Positions 1 to 8,730 are shown, counted from the stretch's first letter. The stretch: DNA of 64,000 bases from Marinifilum breve (GCF_003202155.1 NZ_QFLI01000002.1:62001-126000); one strand, 5' to 3'. Notes: a model not told the origin generated them from the sequence alone. Program-made: numbers and translations.

Positions 1-548
1 TCGCTAAAATCAAGCTCTAGCTCAATTAAAGAGATGAAGTTGAGCAATCGCTCACGCAAACCGGCAATTTCGCTTGAAAATCCACCACGCATTTGCTGTA
101 GTGCCACTTTATGGGCAGCAGCAGAGTTGGAAGCAATCAAATCGGCAACCGCCTCGGCCTGCGACAAGTCCATTTTACCATTCAAGAAGGCACGCTGGGT
201 AAACTCACCAGGATTGGCTGTACGAGCTCCATTCTTGATTAAAGTCTGCAATATGCGATGCTGAATAAAAGGGGCACCGTGACAAGCGATTTCAACCGAA
301 TTTTCGCCGGTGTAGGAGTGTGGAGCCTTAAACAAGCTTACCAACACCTCATCAATAACCTCATCTTCGTCCTGAATGGTTCCAAAATGTACGGTATTGG
401 CTTTTTGTTCACTTATTTTTTTGCTTTTAACAGGCGTAAAAACTTTCTCGCAAATGTCGAGAGCATGTTCTCCCGAAAGGCGCACAATGGCAATGGCTCC
501 ATTACCCGGAGCAGTTGATATTGCGCATATGGTAGATTGATCGATCAT
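1..548 (-). CDS. mnmE: tRNA modification GTPase MnmE, N-terminal part (runs off the window)
   Basis: Reading the minus strand from the ATG at 546-548 gives about 182 residues that continue past position 1. They begin MIDQSTICAISTAPGNGAIA and contain the family's early RLSG, PHSYTGE, EIACHGAP and NPGEFT-RAF blocks. These belong to the formyl-tetrahydrofolate-binding N-terminal domain and the start of the helical domain. MnmE, with MnmG, modifies the wobble uridine (cmnm5U) of several tRNAs. The GTPase domain lies outside the window. The 234 bases upstream separate it from a gene on the other strand, so it probably has its own promoter there. Confidence 0.93.
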   Translation of the reverse strand, partial: MIDQSTICAISTAPGNGAIAIVRLSGEHALDICEKVFTPVKSKKISEQKANTVHFGTIQDEDEVIDEVLVSLFKAPHSYTGENSVEIACHGAPFIQHRILQTLIKNGARTANPGEFTQRAFLNGKMDLSQAEAVADLIASNSAAAHKVALQQMRGGFSSEIAGLRERLLNFISLIELELDFS

Positions 549-620
549 AAACAAATCATTTAAATGTTGAAAACAGGCAGTATTGCCCGTTCCAGATTTA
601 GAATCAACAAAGATAGTTGA

Positions 621-667
621 GAATTATGAATTATAAATGCGGAATGATGAATTATCAATTGTGAATT
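621..667. repeat. Low-complexity spacer words (GAATTATGAATTA type)
   Basis: The segment repeats variants of ATGAATTAT four or five times in under 50 bases. The same words recur in spacers near 27790-27830, 30450-30485 and 56064-56095. It has no coding potential. It looks like a decayed simple repeat that is dispersed through intergenic sites. Confidence 0.5.
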
Positions 668-782
668 TCAAAATTGAGATTTGGGACTTTTAGTTTTGGA
701 TTTTCAAATATCCCAACATCTTGGTATTGCTAAAGCATCATATTTTCGATTGATTTGTATATTTAATCTAAATAAGAAGAGT

Positions 783-1118
783 ATGATATACAACAGAACG
801 TCCAATGGTTGTCTATTTAAGTGTGATTCTTGCCAGTCTATACATATGGAATTCAACAATATGAACATCAATTTTTCGACCAAGGATAAATACTATCAGT
901 TCGCCGAATACCTACACGATATTAATATTGAGGCAGCTGTAAAGCAGAATGCCCATTCGCCTTATCAAAGAAAAATTGTAATTCCCATTGGTGGAGGTGG
1001 TTGCAACTTCATGCTGCATCCTGGTGAGTTAGAGGACTTAAAAAGACTTTGCCTGCTACAGCTGGATACAAATATTATCAACATGTCGAAACTTGAGATT
1101 GATTTTAGCCTAAACTAA
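783..1118 (+). CDS. Small uncharacterised protein with CxxC motif (DUF6686-like)
   Basis: I do not recognise a function. Starting at the ATG at 783 gives a 111-residue soluble protein. It has an N-terminal CLFKCDSC cysteine cluster that could bind metal and a central PIGGGGCNFML stretch. The frame is open further upstream, but the ATG at 783 follows an A/T-rich leader and gives a sensible family-sized protein. It resembles the short proteins filed as DUF6686 in Bacteroidota, from memory only. It stands alone between mnmE on the opposite strand and another small gene 46 bases downstream. Confidence 0.65.
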   Translation: MIYNRTSNGCLFKCDSCQSIHMEFNNMNINFSTKDKYYQFAEYLHDINIEAAVKQNAHSPYQRKIVIPIGGGGCNFMLHPGELEDLKRLCLLQLDTNIINMSKLEIDFSLN

Positions 1119-1164
1119 ATAAGTTTCCTACTTTTGCTTCTCATTTATTAAATACCTCAAATTA

Positions 1165-1515
1165 ATGAAGAACATTACAGGACGTTGGTCGTTTAACGAA
1201 GATTTTGGTTTTGGTACCGATGAAGGTTTTGCCGAATTTACCCAAGAAGGAGAGAAGATTACCGGAGTTGTTGTTTATACCGAAAGAATTGAAGGAGAAA
1301 CTCCTTTTCGTGTACAGCAAGATGTAGAAGGAAGCTTTGATGGTACCAATTTTAGCGTAACTGGTACAAAGGTGGAGCTTTTGGATTGTGAAAAGCAGTT
1401 TGAATATCATTTGGATACATGGGAAGGGGTATTAAATTCTCAGAATCAAATTGTGGGTCACAGCTACGACCACCATGAGTGTTATGGTGTTTTTGTGATG
1501 AAGCCAATTGAGTAA
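1165..1515 (+). CDS. Small hypothetical beta-rich protein
   Basis: The 116-residue product starts MKNITGRWSFNEDFGFGTDEGF and has no signal peptide or membrane segment. Alternating hydrophobic and polar residues and glycine turns suggest an all-beta, lipocalin-like fold. This is a guess from sequence texture. It carries a late HHECYG segment. It follows the preceding small gene by 46 bases and could be cotranscribed with it. I cannot assign a function. Confidence 0.65.
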   Translation: MKNITGRWSFNEDFGFGTDEGFAEFTQEGEKITGVVVYTERIEGETPFRVQQDVEGSFDGTNFSVTGTKVELLDCEKQFEYHLDTWEGVLNSQNQIVGHSYDHHECYGVFVMKPIE

Positions 1516-1620
1516 TAAAAGTGAATTTTTTTTGTAAAAAATCTTCGTTTGAAAATCAGGCTGTTGTAGCTGAATCTTGCATTTTTAAAGGGATTGGTGA
1601 GATTTTTTATCGAAAAGAAT

Positions 1621-1651
1621 TTTGTGGGAAAAGAAAAAAACCTCATATTTG
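1621..1651 (+). promoter_or_regulatory. Bacteroidota-type promoter of tRNA-Leu copy 1
   Basis: TTTG at 1621-1624 is followed after exactly 19 bases by CATATTTG (1644-1651), which matches the TTTG-N19-TAnnTTTG pattern at all but one base. The second tRNA-Leu copy has the same two boxes at the same spacing (8861-8891), which supports the call. Confidence 0.75.
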
Positions 1652-1669
1652 CACCGCAATCAACGAAAC

Positions 1670-1751
1670 GCGGATGTGGCGTAATTGGTAGCCGCGCTAG
1701 ACTTAGGATCTAGTGCCGAGAGGCGTGGGGGTTCGAGTCCCTTCATCCGCA
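1670..1751 (+). tRNA. tRNA-Leu (anticodon UAG), copy 1
   Basis: The sequence folds as a class II tRNA. Acceptor arms are GCGGATG (1670-1676) and CATCCGC (1744-1750), with discriminator A. The anticodon loop CTTAGGA gives UAG, which reads CUA-type leucine codons. The TTCGAGTCC T-loop region is present and a long variable arm (GCC-GAGA-GGC) marks it as leucine. CCA is not encoded. It differs from the copy at 8911 only in the variable arm. Confidence 0.96.
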
Positions 1752-1754
1752 CAG

Positions 1755-1785
1755 AAAAGGATCAACGAAAGTTGGTCCTTTTTTT
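1755..1785 (+). terminator. Intrinsic terminator after tRNA-Leu copy 1
   Basis: AGGATCAAC and GTTGGTCCT form a 9-bp stem (one G-U pair) closed by a GAAA tetraloop, followed by seven T. The same stem-loop follows the second tRNA-Leu. Confidence 0.9.
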
Positions 1786-2043
1786 ATATCCATGATTTTG
1801 ATGGGATGTTTTAAACTTCTTTATTTACTGATGAGTGTGTAAAGAAAGGCTCTTCAAATTGGTTTTGCAAATACGGCACTATTGCCGTATCTACAAAGAA
1901 GTCTTATTATTCAAGTATAATTTGAAAAGTAAGCTCTTTCGATTCCCATAAATACCCTAAAAAGTATTTTTGCTTGTTCTCATTTTACAGCTTACTGGTT
2001 ATTATTAATAATTATTCACTGTTAATTGCTCATTGCTTACTGA

Positions 2044-2667
2044 TTAGCTCATTAATTTGAATATCGCGATAGCAAACAAATAGAATCTTAAAAAGCGGAA
2101 TAAACCATAGAACAAGTACTTTTTAAAGCTAAATCGGATAATTCCGGAAGCAATACTTACAATGGAGAAAGGAATTGGGAGCAATGCTCCTACAATAATC
2201 AGAAATCCTCCCCATTTACGGATGTTCTGAATGTGTTTGCCAATCTTTACTTCTATCCAGTTCTTCAGGCTTGGAATGCGGAGTACCAATCGCCCAATGG
2301 CATAAGAGACACAACCGCCCAAATAGGATAGAAGTGCCAATATCGATAGATAAACTATAGGACTTGGAAGGGTTTTAACCCATGCAATGAATAGTTCAGG
2401 GGGAATAAGTCCCAGAAAGGATTCGGAGACAAAGAATACGCTCAACAGGCCAATGGTAGGCAAATCCTTAGTAGTTGTATAGAAGAGGTTCTCAAAATCG
2501 AGCACATAGTATTCCAGAAAGAACAATAATCCTACAATCAGAAGTAAGGGTAGAATGGCCTTCTTCAAATTTGTAATGATAAAATTGTAAAATCCGGTGT
2601 ATGAATAGTATTGGTGTAAGAGCACAAGTCTTGGTTTACGGCTCTTCTTGCTTGATTGTAATTTCAT
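2044..2667 (-). CDS. VTT-domain (DedA/SNARE-associated type) inner-membrane protein
   Basis: The 207-residue protein (ATG at 2667; ten more residues are possible upstream) has about five hydrophobic segments. It shows the VTT-domain hallmarks: a gapped hydrophobic pair with the sequence LGLIPPELFIAW, a glycine-rich SYLGGCVSYAIGR and a late GALLPIPFSIVSIASG re-entrant region. Members of this superfamily act as lipid scramblases or half-transporters in the inner membrane, and several are linked to undecaprenyl-phosphate or phospholipid flipping. The substrate cannot be told here. The basic N-terminal stretch before the first membrane segment is longer than usual. Confidence 0.8.
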   Translation of the reverse strand: MKLQSSKKSRKPRLVLLHQYYSYTGFYNFIITNLKKAILPLLLIVGLLFFLEYYVLDFENLFYTTTKDLPTIGLLSVFFVSESFLGLIPPELFIAWVKTLPSPIVYLSILALLSYLGGCVSYAIGRLVLRIPSLKNWIEVKIGKHIQNIRKWGGFLIIVGALLPIPFSIVSIASGIIRFSFKKYLFYGLFRFLRFYLFAIAIFKLMS

Positions 2668-2777
2668 AAAACAACTGTAATTCTTGCAGTAAAGCAAGAT
2701 CTAAAAATTAAACATGAACTACCAAACTCATGGGTTGATGAGCTACAAATGGTAATAAAATAAGATAAAACACTGGT

Positions 2778-3071
2778 TTACACCTGGGGCGGCGGTGTAG
2801 TTAATTGAAAGATTTTGGTATCAGAGATCTGGTAATCCTGAAAATGCTCTTGTAGAATCACGTTCGCGAAAAATGCATAAGTAAATTTCGAAAACTCATC
2901 CAGATCTTCACTGTCCATTTCTTCTAAATCGGAAGAAGTATCCTGCGAATCGGAACTATTCTCTACATTAAAGGAAAGAGAAGTGTCCTGCTGAATGTCA
3001 ATTGAATTCAGCGCGGTAGCCAGCATTAGTAGTAAACTTACCAGCAAAATAAATATTGGTTTCTCTTTCAT
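2778..3071 (-). CDS. Small secreted or membrane-anchored acidic protein
   Basis: From the ATG at 3071 the product is 97 residues: a basic start (MKEKP), one hydrophobic segment of about 18 residues, and then an acidic, serine-rich tail with a run of Asp, Glu and Ser. The end is LTTPPPQV. Starts upstream (3152) would add a second hydrophobic segment and seem less likely. The function is unknown. The layout suits a small periplasmic or anchored protein. Its 5' end faces the usp genes, so the 166-base divergent spacer holds the control sites of both. Confidence 0.6.
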   Translation of the reverse strand: MKEKPIFILLVSLLLMLATALNSIDIQQDTSLSFNVENSSDSQDTSSDLEEMDSEDLDEFSKFTYAFFANVILQEHFQDYQISDTKIFQLTTPPPQV

Positions 3072-3151
3072 TTTCGATAACATGATAGGCAAAAGTATTA
3101 AAAATAGACATACAACAAACCTATTGAAGTGAAAATTATGAAACTTTAACA

Positions 3152-3170
3152 AGTAGGGAAAACCCCCATA
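3152..3170. promoter_or_regulatory. Candidate operator AAGTAGGGAAAACCCC upstream of the usp pair
   Basis: A 16-base sequence here is repeated exactly at 7233-7248, upstream of nhaA. Its core GGGAAAACCCC has near-dyad ends (GGG/CCC). It sits 27 bases before a CACCTTTG promoter-like box at 3195-3202. A two-component system (5258-7165) lies between the two copies and is the obvious candidate reader. Confidence 0.55.
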
Positions 3171-3237
3171 CGATTTAGGATTGCGCCTGTTTTACACCTT
3201 TGCATACAGCCATACTTTTGTATCAAAACAAAATGCT

Positions 3238-4044
3238 ATGGAGAACAGGAACAAAAATCAAAACAGAATATTGATTCTGGCAGATTTCTCAGAAGGAAAT
3301 CAGACTGCGATAGATTTTGCTATGAATTACCTTTGTACAGAGGGTTCAAAGATATATTTTATTCAAACTTGGCAAAAACCTTCGTATGGAGCATCAATGG
3401 TAAGAGATTTGGCTCCAATCTTAAAAGATATATCCAAACGTGAGTTGCAAGCATTAAAAGCAGAGGCATTGAAGAATTATAAACTGGATGCTGCTAATGT
3501 TGAATTGCTTTCTTATGAAGGTGAATTGACTGAATTTTTCAATACTGAGATATATAAAGGACATTCTTGGCAGGTGGTGTTTGCCTTAAATGAATTACAC
3601 AACGATTTAAACCTTAATCCAAGGTTTAAAAAAATTATTGCATCGGTAAATCAACCTCTTTATGTATTAAATAATTGTAAGCCTTGGGCAAATGTAAAGA
3701 GCATATATATCAGCAATACGAATTCAAATGTTTCAGAACCAATACTTCAGCCTTTGCAAAGGATTTGTGCCAAGCAGAAATGTAATGTTCATATAGGTTT
3801 AGATATAAATGATATGTACATTCATGATAAGGCAAACCTGGTGAAACTATATTCATCCGCATGTACTAATGCTTCTATTAGGTTTGAGAATCTTTCAAAA
3901 GATCACAAGCCGGAATTAAAAAGAGATGACTGTATGTTATGGATATATAATGAGAAGAAAACTGAATGCGAAGAGAAAAACCTGATTAGTTATTTCGATA
4001 AGTGGTTTGTGAAAAGTAAAGGAATAACTGTTGGTAATTTTTAA
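3238..4044 (+). CDS. Diverged universal stress protein (UspA-like)
   Basis: The 268-residue product starts at the ATG at 3238, because the upstream open frame contains a promoter-like box and no good start. It opens with ILILADFSEGNQTAIDFAMNY, the first strand and helix of a Usp fold. A second, weaker half begins near residue 140. The glycine-rich nucleotide motif GxxGx9G(S/T) of ATP-binding Usp proteins is not visible in either half, so it is probably a non-nucleotide-binding or regulatory member. It is followed after 11 bases by a second Usp gene, presumably in one operon. Confidence 0.7.
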   Translation: MENRNKNQNRILILADFSEGNQTAIDFAMNYLCTEGSKIYFIQTWQKPSYGASMVRDLAPILKDISKRELQALKAEALKNYKLDAANVELLSYEGELTEFFNTEIYKGHSWQVVFALNELHNDLNLNPRFKKIIASVNQPLYVLNNCKPWANVKSIYISNTNSNVSEPILQPLQRICAKQKCNVHIGLDINDMYIHDKANLVKLYSSACTNASIRFENLSKDHKPELKRDDCMLWIYNEKKTECEEKNLISYFDKWFVKSKGITVGNF

Positions 4045-4055
4045 AGTGTGCAAGG

Positions 4056-4994
4056 ATGAAAACAAATAGATTTAATCGGATATTGGTGCCAGTAAGTCTG
4101 GCTGTTGAGAGTACAACGGCTTTTAAACAAGCATTGTATTTCAGAAAAAAGTTTGGAGCTGAAGTTACGTTGTTGCATGTAGTTCAGAAGATGGGAGGAT
4201 TGTCGAATGTATTTCAGCCTAGTCTTAAAAATAGCCTACAGGGAAGAGGAATGGTACGCTTAATTCGTTTTGCTAAAATGCATTTCAGGGGAAGAATCCC
4301 AGATGATGTAAATCTTAGAGTGGAAGTAGGCAATCATGTCCAAACTATTAAAAGTATTATCGATTCAGAGCCTTTCGATTTGGTCATTTTAAACAGAAGC
4401 AATCGAATTGATGGTTTGTCGGAAAGATACAATAGCAATAGTGTGAATCAGATCATACGAGAGTCAAGATGTCCGATTATAAGTGTAAATGATAGATGGA
4501 CGGGAAGTGGCATCAGAAGCATATTGGTTCCGGTTGATATTTCAAGGCAATCGAGAGATTTGGTGAACTGGTCGATAAAGTTGGGTACGGTGTTTAATGC
4601 AAAAATCAAACTTCTGGCTGCATTAACGGTTAATATTGAGCTTAAAAGAAGCTTGGCTTACAAGAAAACCATGATCATGAAGCATCTTATCGAACGTGAA
4701 GGAGTTAAGTGTTCGGTAGATATTGTAGAGAAGGAGAATCACGCCAGAAACGATGTTTTGATTGAGGGGGCAAGAAAAACTTCGGCGGATATCCTATTGG
4801 TTCAAGGAGCTCAGGAATTGATGTTTAGCAACTCGCCAAGCGAAAAATTATTGAGTGATTTCTTACAAAGTTCGAGCAGGCCAATTTTCAGTTTGGCAAT
4901 AAAAGACGAAGGACTTGTTTCCAGTTTGCTAATGATGAACAGCAAACAAGTTGAATTATCGGAAAGAATATCCAACAGAGCATTTAAGTGGTAA
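4056..4994 (+). CDS. Tandem-domain universal stress protein
   Basis: The 312-residue protein has two Usp units. The first starts at about residue 8 (RILVPVSLAVESTTAFKQAL) and the second at about residue 152 (SILVPVDISRQSRDLVNWSI). Each starts with the usual beta strand ending in PVD or PVS. The ATP-binding loop is degenerate (NRSNRIDGLSERYNSNS in the first half). Proteins of this type are cytoplasmic stress-survival factors. It is translated just after the preceding usp gene. The next gene is a sensor kinase 263 bases away, and a strong inverted repeat lies in that spacer. Confidence 0.8.
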   Translation: MKTNRFNRILVPVSLAVESTTAFKQALYFRKKFGAEVTLLHVVQKMGGLSNVFQPSLKNSLQGRGMVRLIRFAKMHFRGRIPDDVNLRVEVGNHVQTIKSIIDSEPFDLVILNRSNRIDGLSERYNSNSVNQIIRESRCPIISVNDRWTGSGIRSILVPVDISRQSRDLVNWSIKLGTVFNAKIKLLAALTVNIELKRSLAYKKTMIMKHLIEREGVKCSVDIVEKENHARNDVLIEGARKTSADILLVQGAQELMFSNSPSEKLLSDFLQSSSRPIFSLAIKDEGLVSSLLMMNSKQVELSERISNRAFKW

Positions 4995-5089
4995 TTACAA
5001 ATATACAAGTACAAACCAACCAAGGCAGATCAGAAGGGAAAATCATAATTTATAATTGATTATTAGGGGATATACAAGTGATTTTCTTC

Positions 5090-5150
5090 GGAAAGCTTCC
5101 AAATGAATATTGAGAAAGTGATAACCATAGTTAGTTTTTGGAAGCTTTCC
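5090..5150. repeat. 14-bp perfect inverted repeat upstream of the sensor kinase
   Basis: GGAAAGCTTCCAAA (5090-5103) and TTTGGAAGCTTTCC (5137-5150) are exact reverse complements 33 bases apart. Each arm also contains the self-palindrome GGAAGCTTCC or a near version. CAGATCAGAA (about 5026) and TTCTGATCAG (about 5152) extend the symmetry outward. There is no T-run, so it is not a simple terminator. It may be a transcript fold or a dyad protein site. Confidence 0.65.
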
Positions 5151-5257
5151 ATTCTGATCAGTTACATAAAAATGTGGTGATAACTACCAGTCAACGATTC
5201 ATTACAATAAAATATTTAGTAGATTTGGTTTAAATGTAATTCTGGATATAATTTTCA

Positions 5258-6511
5258 ATGAATAGAAGGTTTTTTGTAAAGCAAAAGATTGCCCTGATTT
5301 TAATTGGTTTTAGCCTTGTGGCTATCGCCGCCATCTTGTACACTCTGGATCGTAGTTCTGAGTTGGATAATGACCACATCGCATTGGTCGAAAACTCAGA
5401 AAAGATTGAGATTAAGGTGTATGATATTCGTATCAATTATGGCGATTATCAAAAGAAAGCAGATCCTGCAATATCCTTCGCTATAGATTCGCTCTTTGCA
5501 AAAGCCTATCAGAATATTAAAAACATTCAAACCATAGCTTCCCGTGAGTTTGAATTCAATACCAGTGAGAATAGTAATTTTATTACAGCTCTTATGAAAC
5601 TAAAAAGTGCTATTCTTGATCTTGACTCAATGATACAAAATGAGCAAGTTCCTGCTCAGGATGAAAACTTCAAGCAAAAGATTAGGATGTTCACAAAGGC
5701 TTTCGCCGATTATGAGAAAGCATTGCATCTATACATCAATCAAACCAATCAGAAGTTTAAGCGAAATATCTTTTTCCTGCTTTCTTTTATCCTGTTCTTA
5801 CTTATCGGAAGTTTGTTTTTGGTCATTCGTTTAATGAATTCCCTAACCAATGCTCACTTGCAATTGGTGCGCAATACCATGACGGTGGAACAGCGTGAAA
5901 GAAAAAGAATTGCCAGAGAACTTCATGATGGGCTAGGTGCCTTACTATCCAGTATTGGCTTGTATGGTAAAATGTTGGGCAAAGACTTAGCAGAAGATAA
6001 AACTTCTTTGGATAAGGTGCAACAGATCAATCAACTGTCTAAGCAAGCACTTGATACTGTATCTGAAGTGATTAATAATCTGAATCCTTCCGTTTTAAAC
6101 CGATACAATCTTCAGGAGTCCTTGCAGCGCCTGGTAGATAAAATCAATAATTTGGATAATGTAGATGTTACTTTACAGATGGATGAGTTTAAAGGTAAGC
6201 CTATGCAAAGTACACAGGTTGTGATTTATAGGATTTGCAGTGAGTTGATAAATAATACTTTAAAGCATGCTAAGGCTACCAATATACAAATAAAATTATC
6301 TGGTGAAGGAATTCTGGTACTTCAATACTTGGATAATGGAGTTGGCTTTGATTTTGATAGAATGAAAGCCAAAAATGGAAAAGGTATGGGTTTGCAGAAT
6401 ATTATTGAACGAGTTGAATCCATTAATGGAAGCTATAATGTTCAAACTTCAAAGAATAATGGCTTTAAGATAAAGATTCAATTTGCACTGAGTAAATCAA
6501 AACAAAAATAG
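5258..6511 (+). CDS. NarX-type sensor histidine kinase
   Basis: The 417-residue kinase has an N-terminal membrane segment (about 10-30), an extracytoplasmic sensing region of about 140 residues and a second membrane segment near 172-194. A HisKA_3 dimerisation box follows with the phosphoryl-accepting His in ERKRIARELHDGLGALLSSI (near residue 222). The ATPase domain shows ELINNTLKHA (N box), LDNGVGF and GKGMGLQNI. The protein autophosphorylates and passes phosphate to the next gene's product. The signal is unknown. The stop codon abuts the start of the response regulator. The flanking genes (usp pair, nhaA) suggest a stress or ion signal. Confidence 0.9.
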   Translation: MNRRFFVKQKIALILIGFSLVAIAAILYTLDRSSELDNDHIALVENSEKIEIKVYDIRINYGDYQKKADPAISFAIDSLFAKAYQNIKNIQTIASREFEFNTSENSNFITALMKLKSAILDLDSMIQNEQVPAQDENFKQKIRMFTKAFADYEKALHLYINQTNQKFKRNIFFLLSFILFLLIGSLFLVIRLMNSLTNAHLQLVRNTMTVEQRERKRIARELHDGLGALLSSIGLYGKMLGKDLAEDKTSLDKVQQINQLSKQALDTVSEVINNLNPSVLNRYNLQESLQRLVDKINNLDNVDVTLQMDEFKGKPMQSTQVVIYRICSELINNTLKHAKATNIQIKLSGEGILVLQYLDNGVGFDFDRMKAKNGKGMGLQNIIERVESINGSYNVQTSKNNGFKIKIQFALSKSKQK

Positions 6512-7165
6512 ATGGATAAAATAAGAGTAATATTAGTTGACGATCATAAGATATTTAGAGATGGATTTCGTATGCTTTTGCAGTCTTTTTCTTTTGTGGA
6601 AGTTATTGCCGAAGCATCAAATGGGAATGAGTTTCTTTCGTTGATAGAAGATCATCAGGCCGATATTATTTTTATGGACATCAATATGCCGCAACTTGAT
6701 GGAGTAGAGGCAAGTCAAAAAGCTCTTGAAAAATATCCTGATTTAAAAATAATTGCCCTAACCACATTTTTGGATGATGATTACCTCGAGCAAATGCTTA
6801 TGGCTGGAGTAGAGGGCTATATGCTGAAAAGTGCAGAAATAGAAGAATTTGAGAAAGCCATTGTAAAGGTTTATGAAGGTGGAAATTACTTTTCTGATGA
6901 AATTGTAAGTCTTCTATCGGATAAGCTGAATATGCTTCGCAAAAAGAGAAAGAAGAAGGATGATTTGCCTGAATTTACCGATAGAGAAAAAGAGGTGCTG
7001 GAGCTGATTTGTAAAGGGTATGGCAACAAGCAAATTGCGGAGGCAACTTTTTTAAGTATCAAGACCATAGAAAAGCATAAAAGTAGTTTGTTTCAGAAAA
7101 CAGGAACTTACAATACCGTTAATTTGGTGATTTATGCATTTAAGCATCAAATTATTAAATTTTAG
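6512..7165 (+). CDS. NarL/FixJ-family response regulator
   Basis: The 217-residue protein has a receiver domain (residues 4-120) with acidic pocket VDDH, phospho-acceptor Asp in IIFMDINMPQLDG and a conserved Lys in YMLKSAE. A LuxR-type helix-turn-helix follows in the C-terminal 65 residues (LTDREKEVLELI-like FTDREKEVLELICKG, then NKQIAEATFLSIKTIEKH). It starts directly at the base after the kinase stop, so the pair is cotranscribed. The duplicated 16-bp sequence at 3152 and 7233 is a plausible binding site for it, by position only. Confidence 0.92.
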   Translation: MDKIRVILVDDHKIFRDGFRMLLQSFSFVEVIAEASNGNEFLSLIEDHQADIIFMDINMPQLDGVEASQKALEKYPDLKIIALTTFLDDDYLEQMLMAGVEGYMLKSAEIEEFEKAIVKVYEGGNYFSDEIVSLLSDKLNMLRKKRKKKDDLPEFTDREKEVLELICKGYGNKQIAEATFLSIKTIEKHKSSLFQKTGTYNTVNLVIYAFKHQIIKF

Positions 7166-7232
7166 ACTTTACTATATCTTTTATTTAGAACAATTAATTG
7201 GTCTAAATTGTTATGTGTTCAACCTAGGTGCG

Positions 7233-7250
7233 AAGTAGGGAAAACCCCAT
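7233..7250. promoter_or_regulatory. Second copy of AAGTAGGGAAAACCCC upstream of nhaA
   Basis: It is identical over 16 bases to 3152-3167. It lies 35 bases before a perfect TATATTTG box (7284-7291) and about 118 bases before nhaA. This is a candidate activator site. Confidence 0.55.
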
Positions 7251-7283
7251 TGTATATCGTACTTCTGATTGATATTTTCGCAA

Positions 7284-7291
7284 TATATTTG
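7284..7291 (+). promoter_or_regulatory. -7 box TATATTTG of nhaA
   Basis: The octamer matches the Bacteroidota TAnnTTTG consensus perfectly and lies 75 bases before the nhaA start. No good TTTG lies 19 bases upstream, which is consistent with an activator-dependent promoter. Confidence 0.5.
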
Positions 7292-7366
7292 ATTGGTTAA
7301 CGAGATGCTTACACCATAGTTTTCGAGATAAAACAACAGGTGTATAGCATTAAATTTTAGGGAAAG

Positions 7367-8698
7367 ATGATTCAATTTTTAAAAAGACAAAAGTTATTTC
7401 GTAGGATTAAAGATCCTTTGGTTGAGTTCGTTCGATTAGAGGCGTTTAGTGGTATTGTTTTGATGTTTTTTACCATTATGGCATTAACACTTGCCAATTC
7501 TGCCATTGGCGAATCTTTCATCACCTATTGGACCAATTATTTCGGTGTTCAGTTCGGTGAATGGACCCTAAAAAAGTCATTCCTTCATTGGATTAACGAT
7601 GGTTTAATGGCTGTCTTCTTCTTTGTGGTTGGACTAGAGATTAAAAGGGAGCTATTGACGGGAGGACTTTCATCCATCAAACAAGCTAGTTTGCCAATAT
7701 TTGGAGCGATTGGAGGTATGTTGATACCTGCATTAATATATGTTGGCTTTAATACACAAGGATCTGGAACGCATGGTTGGGGGGTTCCAATGGCAACAGA
7801 TATAGCATTTGCTTTGGGTATTCTGATTCTGTTGGGCAAACGAATTCCAACTTCGCTTAAATTATTACTTACTTCCATAGCCATTGTAGATGATATTGGC
7901 GCTGTAATGGTAATTGCATTGTATTATACCAGCGAAATAGATTGGATATACCTTTTATATGGTGGAGGAATATATGCCATACTTTGGGTCTTAAATAGTT
8001 TAAAAGTCAGGAATATATCAGTTTACCTGATATTAGGAATATTCCTTTGGTATGTTCTTTTAAAGTCTGGTGTTCATGCTACTTTGGCAGGAATTCTATT
8101 AGCTCTAACCATACCAGCAAGAGCAAGCAGAAATCTATTTGAATTTATTGGCTCAAACCAGGAACTTTTGGAGAACCTGGAAGCAAAGACATCTGAGCTT
8201 CCTAAGAAACCAAACGAGAAGTTTATACAAGCATCGGTTAGTTCTATTGAGAGCAATTGTGTAAAGGTAATTTCACCCCTACAAAGATTAGAGCATTTGT
8301 TCCATCCATGGGTCGCTTATATGATTGTTCCATTGTTTGCCTTTGCAAATGCGGGTGTAATTATAGATACAGAATTAACCAGCAAGGTTTTTGAGCCTAT
8401 TTCTATTGGAATTATCCTTGGGCTCTTTGTAGGTAAACCATTAGGAATATTTTTGTTTTCCTGGATAGGGGTTAAAATAAAGCTCGCACAAAAACCAAGT
8501 GAAATATGTTGGTCACAGATATTGGGGATTGGTTTTCTAGGTGGAATTGGTTTTACCATGTCATTTTTTGTGTCTCAATTGGCATTTACGGATTCTGAGG
8601 TTTTGAGTTTAGCCAAATTTGCAGTATTAATTGGATCCCTCTTCTCAGGAATAACAGGATTTTTAATACTGAAACTGTTTTGTAAAAATCAACAATAG
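7367..8698 (+). CDS. nhaA: Na+/H+ antiporter NhaA
   Basis: The 443-residue inner-membrane protein exchanges sodium for protons and helps in sodium and alkaline tolerance. Family motifs are visible: FFFVVGLEIKREL, VPMATDIAFALGI (Asp near residue 145) and the paired aspartates in SIAIVDDIGAVMVIALYY that form the ion site. GGIGFTMSFFVSQLAF lies near the C-terminus. A hydrophilic loop of about 50 residues between helices, near residues 250-300, makes it longer than the E. coli protein. A marine habitat fits. A good terminator follows. Confidence 0.95.
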   Translation: MIQFLKRQKLFRRIKDPLVEFVRLEAFSGIVLMFFTIMALTLANSAIGESFITYWTNYFGVQFGEWTLKKSFLHWINDGLMAVFFFVVGLEIKRELLTGGLSSIKQASLPIFGAIGGMLIPALIYVGFNTQGSGTHGWGVPMATDIAFALGILILLGKRIPTSLKLLLTSIAIVDDIGAVMVIALYYTSEIDWIYLLYGGGIYAILWVLNSLKVRNISVYLILGIFLWYVLLKSGVHATLAGILLALTIPARASRNLFEFIGSNQELLENLEAKTSELPKKPNEKFIQASVSSIESNCVKVISPLQRLEHLFHPWVAYMIVPLFAFANAGVIIDTELTSKVFEPISIGIILGLFVGKPLGIFLFSWIGVKIKLAQKPSEICWSQILGIGFLGGIGFTMSFFVSQLAFTDSEVLSLAKFAVLIGSLFSGITGFLILKLFCKNQQ

Positions 8699-8730
8699 TT
8701 TTTTTCATAAGTTTTCATTGTTTAATTGAC

